From the NCBI GenBank assembly GCA_903927685.1, contig CAIYOB010001169.1, positions 1 to 9,221 on the forward strand: DNA of 9,221 bases, read 5' to 3'. Position 1 is the stretch's first letter, and every line of letters starts with the position of its first letter. Of this stretch, positions 1-6,700 are shown piece after piece. A program made the translations under genes and the position numbers. The stretch comes from an uncultured Planctomycetaceae bacterium (lineage in GTDB: Bacteria; Planctomycetota; Planctomycetia; Pirellulales; Pirellulaceae). Under the pieces are notes generated by a model, which saw only the letters and a list, made by a program, of their open reading frames with translations, had not been told where the DNA came from and ran no database searches.

Positions 1-65
1 CGAGAAACAAGTGTCCGACTTGCACGGGAGGCCCTGCGCAGGGCGGCCAACGCTCGGGCTGATCA

Positions 66-241
66 ATGCCCACGGCTTGTCCGTGGGATACTTACGCTCG
101 GTGCTACACACGAACGCTCTTCACCCTCACCCCCCCGTTCCCCAGCGGCGGCTCCGCCGTCGCTGGGGAACGGGGCGTGAGCTGGGGATGTCCGCGGGTG
201 TAGCGACAAACGTGAAACTCCCACGGACAAGCCGTGGGCAT
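66..241. repeat. Nested inverted-repeat element (hairpin inside a 23-bp inverted repeat)
   Basis: The outer arms at 66-88 and 219-241 are perfect 23-bp inverted repeats. Each arm is itself a small hairpin (CCCACGG, loop, CCGTGGG). Inside them, GCTACAC (103-109) pairs with GTGTAGC (198-204). At the centre, 126-181 forms a long stem: CCCCGTTCCCCAGCG opposes CGCTGGGGAACGGGG, closed by CGGC-TCC-GCCG. No transposase and no coding signal is seen in 1-333. The element lies 3' of the protease gene, so it could act as a terminator, an mRNA 3'-end stabiliser or a REP/MITE-like mobile repeat; no T-tract follows. Just upstream, 31-44 is a separate perfect palindrome (GCCCTGCGCAGGGC). I see nothing further in 242-333. 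Confidence 0.8.
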
Positions 242-333
242 CCCATCCCCCAGGCCGCGACTGACTCTCGACAAGCAGTTGGAAGCTTACGCCACGTGTT
301 TCTCGCACGGCGCTACGCCGAATGCCCGGACCG

Positions 334-1296
334 TCACAGCGGCCGGCTGGCGACCTGGTTCACCGGCCGGAGCAGGCTCCGCAGGCTTGACGTCGGGATA
401 CACGTGCGGAACACCATCTGCAAGTTCACCTGCCGCTGGCCTTCCTGGGTGTAGTAGATCGATTCGGTGCTGCTGACCACGGCGACGACCTGCCCCCGGT
501 CGTTCAGCACCGGCGCTCCGCTGGACCCGCGGGCATAATCCGCCGTGATCGCCATCGCGTCCGCGGTGCGTCCCGCCGAGGGGATTTTCATATACCGCGA
601 CACGACGCCGGCCGTGTAGCAGAAAAACCGGCCGTCCGGGTGACTAATCACGCTGACCGTCGAGCCGACCGGGGCGGCGGCTTCGCTGTCCGCCAGGGGC
701 AGTGGCCGCAGATCCCGGGCGTCCACCTGCAGGATCACCAGATCGTCCACGCGGCTGGCCGCCAAGATGCTGCGCACGGGATAGACGTGCGAGTCGGCGG
801 TCATGACCACCAGGGCCCGCTCGGTCGAAGCTTCCACGACGTGATAGTTGGTGACGATGGCCCCGTTGGCAGTCAACACGAAACCGGAAGCCAAATTGGC
901 GTGCCAGCGCGTGCACTTGTCGCACTTGTACAGCCCGCCGACGACGACCACCGATTCCTTGGCGACTTGAAACAGCTCGGCCTGATCGCTGACGGTCGAA
1001 CTCGACGGGACGATCTCCAACGGGCACGACGACGTTCCCAGCTGCTGGGCCAGCACCGCTCCTTCCACCGTCTGTCCGCCCTCGATCAACGCCGTCCCTT
1101 GCCGGATCAGATTGCCCTTCAGCACCTGGTCCTCGATGCTGCCCGCCCGGCCATGGTCGCTGTCGGCGTCCGCGCACGCACTCGTGGAACGTTCGGCCCG
1201 CACGCTCGTGTCGCACGAGCAGCGGTGCCAGAAGAGAAGATAGCCCGATTGCAGCACCAATAGCAATCCGGTGATCAGGGCAGGCGTCCAGCGCAT
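334..1296 (-). CDS. Membrane-anchored trypsin-like serine protease (S1 family)
   Basis: A predicted 320-residue serine endopeptidase of the trypsin/DegP-like fold. Residues 4-23 are a hydrophobic signal or anchor segment, so the catalytic part should lie outside the cytoplasmic membrane. The triad is visible as His152 in TNYHVVE, Asp185 in VDDLVIL and Ser259 in GSSGAP. A CxxC pair (Cys125, Cys128 in YKCDKCTRWH) precedes the catalytic fold and could bind metal or form a disulfide. No PDZ domain follows the protease fold, so it is not a complete HtrA. The ATG at 1296 was preferred over an in-frame ATG at 1380 because it puts the hydrophobic segment at the N-terminus and has GGGAG about 8 bases upstream. 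It stands alone, transcribed away from the Rpn gene. The substrate cannot be inferred. Confidence 0.87.
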   Translation of the reverse strand: MRWTPALITGLLLVLQSGYLLFWHRCSCDTSVRAERSTSACADADSDHGRAGSIEDQVLKGNLIRQGTALIEGGQTVEGAVLAQQLGTSSCPLEIVPSSSTVSDQAELFQVAKESVVVVGGLYKCDKCTRWHANLASGFVLTANGAIVTNYHVVEASTERALVVMTADSHVYPVRSILAASRVDDLVILQVDARDLRPLPLADSEAAAPVGSTVSVISHPDGRFFCYTAGVVSRYMKIPSAGRTADAMAITADYARGSSGAPVLNDRGQVVAVVSSTESIYYTQEGQRQVNLQMVFRTCIPTSSLRSLLRPVNQVASRPL

Positions 1297-1415
1297 GGCA
1301 GTGTCTCCCAGTCTCGAATTGGGCTGATAACAAGGAGCCGGGCCCCGCAAACCCTCGGATGCTTCCTCAAGCTCGACCACGATCGGTTGCGGAGCCGGTG
1401 TTTTTCACCCCTGCC

Positions 1416-1421
1416 ATTATA
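1416..1421 (-). promoter_or_regulatory. Candidate -10 box (TATAAT) for the protease gene
   Basis: Read on the minus strand, a perfect TATAAT sits 120 bases upstream of the protease ATG, predicting a 5' UTR of roughly 110 bases. No convincing TTGACA-like -35 box lies at 16-18 bases, so the promoter may be weak or activator-dependent. The rest of 1297-1547 shows no gene. Confidence 0.45.
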
Positions 1422-1547
1422 CGATTCCGGGCTCGCCGGAAGCGAGACATCGGCGTGCGGAATCTGCACAAAGCTCGCGTCCCACGGCGTTCCCACGGCG
1501 CAAGTCATCCACCTTTCGCAGGCCACAAAGGTTGCCGTGGATGCTGA

Positions 1548-1680
1548 AAACCGCTCGACAGACGTAATGTACGGCATCCGACGTGCAGCCTCAAGTTTCG
1601 GAACCAGATTCCCAAACCTACCCACTCCCGGAACTGAGCCGACGGGGCAACGGCTCGACGGAAATTCGCAACTTCGACCG
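1548..1680 (+). repeat. Dispersed intergenic repeat, copy 1
   Basis: This shares nearly identical sequence with 3531-3660. The first 80 or so bases (starting AAACCGCTCGACAG and running through a TAATGTACGGCATCCGACGT core) differ at only a few positions. The 3' half is more diverged but keeps GGGGCAACGGCTCGA and CGCAACTTCGA. The open frames across it have no ribosome binding site and occur in both copies only because the DNA is repeated. It ends 8 bases before the -35 box of the Rpn gene. The CGCAACTTCG tail also occurs in the tandem repeat at 7351-7414, so this is a repeat family. Confidence 0.85.
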
Positions 1681-1687
1681 CCCACGT

Positions 1688-1717
1688 TTGCCCGCCAGCG
1701 GCCAATCCGGCTATAAT
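1688..1717 (+). promoter_or_regulatory. Sigma70-type promoter of the Rpn gene
   Basis: TTGCCC (1688-1693) and a perfect TATAAT (1712-1717) are separated by 18 bases. A start about 7 bases downstream of the -10 box falls at or next to the A of the ATG at 1724, which predicts a leaderless or nearly leaderless transcript. Consistent with this, no Shine-Dalgarno sequence precedes the ATG. Confidence 0.7.
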
Positions 1718-1723
1718 GCGGCG

Positions 1724-2743
1724 ATGGGACAACGGGATCTGGGCTACAAACGGTTGTTTGCGCACCGCGAGCTGGTGGCGGATCTGCTGACGGGGTTCAT
1801 TCGCGAGCCGTGGGTGGCGGAAGTGGAACTGGACACGCTGGAGCGGGTCAGCGGCAGTTACGTCAGCGATGATCTCCGGGAGCGTGAAGATGACATCATC
1901 TGGCGGGTGCGTTGGCGCGGCCGCTGGCTGTACGTATACCTGCTGCTGGAGTTCCAGGCGTCCGTCGACCGTTACATGGCGTTGCGGATGCTCGTGTATG
2001 TGGGCCTGTTGTACCAGGACTTGATTCGGACGGGCCAGTTGACGCCCGGCGGCCAATTGCCTCCGATCTTGCCGGTGGTGCTGTACAGCGGTTCGGATCG
2101 CTGGACGTCCGCGTGTGAGATCAGTGAACTGATCGAATCGGTCCCGGGCGGATTGGAGCAGTACCGGCCGCAGATGCGGTACCTGTTGCTCGAGGAACGC
2201 GCCTACCAGGACGCCGAGTTGGCGAGCATGCGGAACCTGGTTGCAGCGTTGTTTCGCTTGGAGACCAGCCGGGACCCGGAACACGTCTTGGAGTTCGTGG
2301 GGGCATTGGTCGAGTGGTTGCAGTCGCCTGAACAGGCGGACTTGCGGCGCGCGTTCGCGGTGTGGTTGCGGCGAGTCTTTCCACGCGAGCGAGAATCCGA
2401 TGTCGAGCTACCGGAAACGGAAAACCTGCAGGAGGTCAGAACGATGTTGGCGGAACGGGTCAAAGAATGGTCGAAGCAATGGCGTGAAGAGGGCCGGCAG
2501 GAGGGCTGGCAGGAGGGCCGGCAGGAGGGCCGACAGGAGGGCCGACAGGAGGGCCGACAGGAGGGCCGGCGCGAAGGCTGGCAGGCGGGAGGAGCGGATC
2601 TATTATCGAGGCAGTTGGAACGGAAGTTCGGTGTCCTCGACGAGTCCGTGCGGGATCGAATCGCCCGTGCGGACGCGGAGCGGATTGTGACCTGGGGCGA
2701 ACGAATCCTGACGGCTGAGAGCCTGGAGGAGGTCTTTCGCTAG
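1724..2743 (+). CDS. Rpn-family PD-(D/E)XK nuclease / putative transposase (full-length, RpnL-like)
   Basis: A 339-residue protein of the recombination-promoting nuclease family (Transposase_31-type). Rpn proteins are DNA endonucleases; some are toxic and act in phage defence. The N-terminal domain (about 1-130) carries the active-site pattern: Asp57 in DDIIWRV, then Glu76 and Gln78 in LLLEFQ, followed by the family's MALRMLVY-like helix. Residues about 256-287 are a charged four-residue repeat (EGRQ register), and 290-338 resemble the DUF4351 tail (LERKFG, then ESLEEVF). The start at 1724 was chosen because the family's conserved N-terminus begins there, 7 bases after a TATAAT box; an upstream in-frame ATG at 1583 lies in the dispersed repeat. 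No transposon ends are seen, so 'transposase' is probably a misnomer. An internal start at 2444 may encode the C-terminal part separately. Confidence 0.87.
   Translation: MGQRDLGYKRLFAHRELVADLLTGFIREPWVAEVELDTLERVSGSYVSDDLREREDDIIWRVRWRGRWLYVYLLLEFQASVDRYMALRMLVYVGLLYQDLIRTGQLTPGGQLPPILPVVLYSGSDRWTSACEISELIESVPGGLEQYRPQMRYLLLEERAYQDAELASMRNLVAALFRLETSRDPEHVLEFVGALVEWLQSPEQADLRRAFAVWLRRVFPRERESDVELPETENLQEVRTMLAERVKEWSKQWREEGRQEGWQEGRQEGRQEGRQEGRQEGRREGWQAGGADLLSRQLERKFGVLDESVRDRIARADAERIVTWGERILTAESLEEVFR
2430..2435 (+). promoter_or_regulatory. Internal Shine-Dalgarno AGGAGG inside the Rpn gene
   Basis: A perfect AGGAGG lies 8 bases before an in-frame ATG at 2444, which is ideal spacing. Caveat: the same hexamer arises wherever CAG-GAG-G codons occur, including inside the 12-bp repeats just downstream, where no start codon follows. 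The motif alone is therefore not proof of initiation. Confidence 0.5.
2444..2743 (+). CDS. Candidate intragenic RpnS-like antitoxin (C-terminal 99 residues of the Rpn gene)
   Basis: In-frame gene-within-gene starting at Met241 of the Rpn protein (MLAERVKEWSKQWREEG). It lacks the whole nuclease domain and comprises a basic helix, the four-residue repeats and the DUF4351-like tail. In characterised Rpn proteins, a small C-terminal product translated from an internal start (RpnS) binds the full-length nuclease (RpnL) and blocks its toxicity, and the dimer helix can carry four-residue repeats of variable number. Here the internal start has a perfect Shine-Dalgarno, while the full-length start has none and is probably leaderless. 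The two products could thus be translated by different routes and in different amounts. The evidence is architectural: I see the start signal and domain layout, the family behaviour is known, and the antitoxin role is inferred. Confidence 0.5.
   Translation: MLAERVKEWSKQWREEGRQEGWQEGRQEGRQEGRQEGRQEGRREGWQAGGADLLSRQLERKFGVLDESVRDRIARADAERIVTWGERILTAESLEEVFR
2491..2586 (+). repeat. 12-bp in-frame tandem repeat (eight units) coding for a four-residue repeat
   Basis: Units of the form GGGCCGRCAGGA begin at 2491, 2503, 2515, 2527, 2539, 2551, 2563 and 2575. Units 4-6 are identical; the first three differ at single bases, and the last two are degenerate. They encode repeating Glu-Gly-Arg/Trp-Gln, a helical, highly charged stretch. 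A 12-bp period keeps the reading frame when copies are gained or lost by slippage. Four-residue repeats of variable number at this place are a known feature of Rpn proteins. Confidence 0.92.
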
Positions 2744-2891
2744 GCTTCGCGGCGCGGCATCGCGGCGCCGGACGGCATCCGACTCGATCATCCCGGGCCT
2801 CTTGATCGCCGAGTTTCGGGCCCCTATTCACACGCGGCGCGACGTGCGCTGGGTTCGGCCCACACTTGTCGAACCCGCTGATCCTCAGGCA

Positions 2892-2917
2892 GGCGACGAC
2901 GGCATGCCGTCGTCGCC
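2892..2917. repeat. 26-bp perfect palindrome between convergent genes
   Basis: GGCGACGACGGCATGCCGTCGTCGCC reads the same on both strands and can fold into an 11-bp stem with a CATG loop. A second small stem (CCGGA-TTCC-TCCGG, 2916-2929) overlaps its edge. It lies between the Rpn gene (+) and the DUF1559 pseudogene (-), where a bidirectional terminator would be expected, but neither strand has a T-tract. The rest of 2744-2934 shows only a GC-rich stem (2750-2755 with 2765-2770) and a 7-bp inverted repeat (GGGTTCG 2851-2857, CGAACCC 2870-2876). Confidence 0.6.
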
Positions 2918-2934
2918 GGATTCCTCCGGATCAC

Positions 2935-3454
2935 TCAGGGCAGTACCACCGGCTGGCCGTCGTTTCGAATGGCTAACCGCAGGAGCACCGCCAGGTCTGT
3001 CGTCTCCGTAATGAACTGTACCGAGCCGTCCACGAAGGCGACCAGCAGGCCGCCGGCGTGCGGCGACTGCAGCGGATTGTTGATCCCGTGGTTGTCGCTG
3101 CAGCCCGGCAGCGGCTGGGCTCCCAGCACCCGCTTCAGGTTCGGACTTACGCTGCTCCATGAACGGTGCGATTCCGAACCACCACGAAGGCCCCAAGGCG
3201 GCATGGTGTGGCGGCTCACCGCCGGGATGGGGCCCCGCGTGCATGGCTCCCATCGGAAACACCTTGTACGTGTCATGGTAGTTCAGCAGACCGAGGCTGA
3301 TGTTCTTCAGGTTGTAGTGGCATTGGAAACGGCGTGCCCTGCCGCGGGAGGCTTGGATCAGGGGCACCAGCAGGGCCAGCAGGACGCAGATAAGCGTCAC
3401 GACGGCGAACAATTCCCGGAGCGTAAACCCCCGTCGCAACGGTCGTTTTCGCAT
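2935..3454 (-). pseudogene. DUF1559 pseudopilin-like protein, frameshifted and shortened
   Basis: DUF1559 proteins are an expanded planctomycete family with a type IV pilin-like N-terminus. The start is intact: AAGGGGG precedes the ATG at 3454, then RRGFTLRELFAVV is the prepilin cleavage/methylation motif with a hydrophobic helix (residues about 8-33), followed by the family's CHYNLKNISLGLLNYHD. The frame is lost near 3151, just after PFMEQ. A +1 shift restores homology: GCSDNHGINNPLQSPHAGG, then FVDGSVQFI and a TGA at 2935. HAGGLLVAFVDG fits the H-X9-DG motif. Even after correction the product would be only about 172 residues, well short of the usual size, and the middle domain is missing. 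It therefore has both an internal deletion and a one-base shift, which argues against a simple sequencing error. Confidence 0.8.
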
Positions 3455-3530
3455 GGTCCGTCCCCCTTGCCGTCGACGCGATCCGGTTCGCTGGGAAACG
3501 ACGTTGTTGACTGGTCAAACGCATCTCCGC

Positions 3531-3660
3531 AAACCGCTCGACAGCCGTAATGTACGGCATCCGACGTGCAGCCTCAAGTTTCGGAATCAAATTCCCAAGC
3601 CTACCCCCTCGGCACGGGGACGGCGGGGCAACGGCTCGATGAAAATGCGCAACTTCGAAG
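3531..3660 (+). repeat. Dispersed intergenic repeat, copy 2
   Basis: Second copy of the element at 1548-1680, in the same orientation, 1983 bases downstream. It starts at AAACCGCTCGACAG and ends with CGCAACTTCGAAG. It sits in the divergent gap between the DUF1559 pseudogene and the type IIG gene and stops 15 bases before the -35 box of the latter. No inverted termini or target duplication were recognised. Confidence 0.85.
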
Positions 3661-3675
3661 ACCAACGTCCTGGAT

Positions 3676-3705
3676 TTGCCAAGGCGAGCCTCGGCCTGCT
3701 ACACT
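3676..3705 (+). promoter_or_regulatory. Sigma70-type promoter of the type IIG gene
   Basis: TTGCCA (3676-3681) and TACACT (3700-3705, preceded by TGC) are separated by 18 bases, the same spacing as in the Rpn promoter. The predicted transcript starts near 3712, leaving a leader of about 58 bases to the GTG at 3770. Confidence 0.6.
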
Positions 3706-3769
3706 GGGGGCCACACTCCGACTGAGATGTCGGGGGGTACGTTCGCCTTCGCTTCGCCTGAGGATTGCC

Positions 3770-6700
3770 GTGCCGATTGAACGGAAGCCACTGTTTCGTC
3801 CGGACGTGATGCACCAGCACCTGGTCGGGTTTCCGCTGCCGGAATCCGTCGCCGCGTTCCGTCCCAGCCTGGTGCACTGGGCCGACCTGCTCGCGTCCGG
3901 ACGGGCCGACAAATTGAATGAGAAGGAACTGTTGCCCGATTTCTTGACGGATTTCTTTGTCGGCCTGCTGGGCTACACGCGGCCGGCCGATGGCGGGCAA
4001 CGCTACACGCTGTCGCGGGAAAAACGCGTCCAGGTGGACGGCAAGTACGCCGACGCCGTGCTGGGGGACTTCAACGGCCACGAGCGGCCGGTGCTGGCCG
4101 TCGAGGGCAAGGGCACCAAGGACCCGCTGGACCGGCCGTTTGCCGGACGGAAGATGTCCGCCGTGGACCAATGCTATCGCTATGCGATCAACCTGCCCTG
4201 CGATTGGATCATCGTCACCTCGATGCGGCAAGTTCGGCTGTACTACAAAGGCGCGGACCAACGGACCTACGAGCGGTTCGACGTCGAAACGCTGGCGGAC
4301 AACGAGCATCTGCTCCGGCTGTTCGTGTTCCTGTTGGGCGCCGACCGCGTGGTTCCCGCCGCGGGGCGCTGTCACCTGTACGACCTGCTGGCCGAATCGG
4401 ACAAAGTCGGCCGGGATCTGACGAAAAAGTTCTACGTCCAGTACGGCGACATGCGGCAGGACGCCTTTTCACGCCTGTGCCAGGACAATCCCCAAGTGCC
4501 GCCCAAGGTCGTGTTGGCGGACACGCAGAAATTGCTGGACCGCGTCCTGTTCTGCGCGTTCGCCGAGGATCGCGGGCTGTTGCCCGTGGACACCATTCAG
4601 AAAGCGTACGAGCACCGCGATCCGTACCACCCGCGCCCCATCTACGACAACTTTCGCGGCCTGTTCCAAGCCATCGACGGCGGCAATGCGGCGTTGGGCA
4701 TCCACGCCTACAACGGCGGGCTGTTCGCGCCGGATGCGAGCCTGGACGGCCTGCAGGTCTCGGACGAGGTCTGCCGTTACTTCCGCGACCTGGGCGACTA
4801 CGACTACCGGCCGCCGCATCAAGCGGCCGTCGCGACGGGCAAGGGCACGCTGATCGACGTGGACATCCTGGGCCACATCTTCGAACAGTCGATCACCGAC
4901 CTGGAGCGACTGCGGAACGAGTTGGACGGCGTGGCCGAGCCGAAATCGCGGCGGAAGAAGGAAGGCGCGTTCTACACGCCGTCGTTCATCACGCGCTACA
5001 TCATCGAGCAAGCCTTGGGCGGCGTGCTGCGGGATCGTTTTGAGAGCCGGCGGCAGAAGCAGCACGACTCGGCGCGCGGCACGGGCCGCAGCGTGCTGGC
5101 CGATCCAACGGTCTACGCGCTGGACCAGCTCAACAAGCCGGAGCGGACGGCGCTGGTCGAGTTCTGGGAAGGCTGGCAGGATGAATTGGCGGGGATTCGG
5201 CTGCTGGACCCGGCCTGCGGCAGCGGCGCATTCCTGATTCAAGCCTTTGACCGGTTGTACGCCGAATATCAGGCTTCCAACGACCGGCTCAAAGAACTGG
5301 GTGTGAACCGCCCGCTGTTGGATCTCGACAAGCGGATTCTGCAGGACAACCTGTACGGCGTGGACTTGAACGACGAGGCGGTCGAGATCTGCCGGCTGAG
5401 CCTGTGGATCAAGACGGCCCATCGCGGCAAGCCGCTGACCAGCTTGGACCGCACGATCTGCGCGGGGAACAGCATCGTCGCCGATCCGGCGGTCGATGCC
5501 CGAGCGTTCGCGTGGCAGCGGAGTTTTCCCGAAGTGTTCCGCGCCGGCGGGTTCGACGTCGTCGTTGCCAATCCGCCTTACGTCCGGCAGGAACTGCTGC
5601 AGCCGATCAAGCCGTACCTGGAAACGGCCTACCGGACCTACCACGGCATGGCCGACCTGTACGTGTACTTCTACGAGTTGGGCCTGCGGCTGCTGAAGCC
5701 CGGCGGCCGACTGTCGTTCATCGTGACCAACAAGTGGATGAAGGCCGGCTACGGCGAACCGCTGCGGCGGTTCTTCGGCGAACTGGCCTGGATCGAATCC
5801 GTCGTGGACTTTGGCCACGCCAAGCAGATCTTCGAAGACGCCGACGTGTTCCCGTCGATCCTGGTCGCGCGCCGCCCCACGGATGAACCGAAACCGACGA
5901 CAGCCAAGTTGTGTGCGATTCCACGCGAGCAATTGCGGATCGACGACTTGAGCCGGCAGATTGAGGAGGAAGGCTGCAAACTGCCGCTGGAACAGCTTCG
6001 ACCGGATGGCTGGCAGCTTGAGCCACAAGGCGTGAGTAGCCTACTCGCGAAGTTGCGGCGAGTTGCCAGTCCGCTTGCGGAATTCGCCGGGGGCAGACCG
6101 CTTATGGGCATCAAGACAGGACTGAATGACGCATTTCTGATCGACACCAGCACCAAGAACACGTTGGTTGCTGGCGATCCCAACTGCGCCGGACTCATAC
6201 GACCCTACGTTCGCGGACAAGACATCACGCGCTGGAACCCGGATTGGGCGGGCCTGTGGATGATTTGCGTGAAGTCCAGCGAGAATCAATCGTGGCCGTG
6301 GTCCGATTCCGGCGACACGGCAGAACGCGTGTTCGCGCAAACGTTTCCGAGCCTGCATAGTCATCTGTCCCAATTCTCCCAACCGCTCCGCGCACGCCAA
6401 GATCAGGGGCGGTATTGGTGGGAACTCCGCTCATGTGCCTACTGGGACTTGTTTCTCCGCCCCAAACTCATGTACCAAGACATCACATGGCGCTCGCAGT
6501 TCTGCCTGGATGGCTCTGGCACAATGTGCAACAACACGGTCTACTTCCTGCCCGGCGGCGATTCGTGGACGCTGGCCGTATTGAATTCATCCGTCGCTTG
6601 GTGGTTCTCCTGGCGGACGGCTGTCCACGGCAAGGATGAAGCCCTTCGCTTCTTCACGGTGTTCGTCGAGGAGTTTCCGATTCCCAAGCCGAACGACCAC

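Noticed and set aside
66..241. Insertion sequence ends
   Set aside because: The inverted repeats are only 130 bases apart inside and enclose no coding sequence; a non-autonomous element remains possible.
1297..1380. Longer start for the protease (ATG at 1380)
   Set aside because: It would bury the hydrophobic N-terminal segment behind 28 polar residues, and the ATG at 1296 has a better ribosome binding site.
1275..1685. 136-residue minus-strand open frame upstream of the protease
   Set aside because: It runs through the dispersed repeat and overlaps the protease promoter. A similar frame occurs over the other repeat copy, and no family motif is seen.
2241..2690. 149-residue open frame in another frame of the Rpn gene
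   Set aside because: Arg-rich shadow frame across the 12-bp repeats; no start signal or motif.
2851..2876. tRNA-like arm (GGGTTCG ... CGAACCC)
   Set aside because: The loop is 12 bases and no acceptor, D or anticodon arms can be formed around it.
3566..3769. N-terminal extension of the type IIG gene to an ATG at 3566
   Set aside because: The extension lies in the dispersed repeat and upstream of the predicted transcription start (about 3712), with no ribosome binding site. The same peptide appears in front of the Rpn frame only because the DNA is repeated.
4171..5043. 290-residue open frame on the plus strand
   Set aside because: Out-of-frame shadow of the type IIG gene, rich in Arg/Ala/Pro, with no family signature.
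4469..6028. 519-residue open frame on the minus strand
   Set aside because: It is fully antisense to the methyltransferase part of the type IIG gene, has the Val/Gln/Arg-rich composition typical of the antisense of high-GC genes, and shows no motif.
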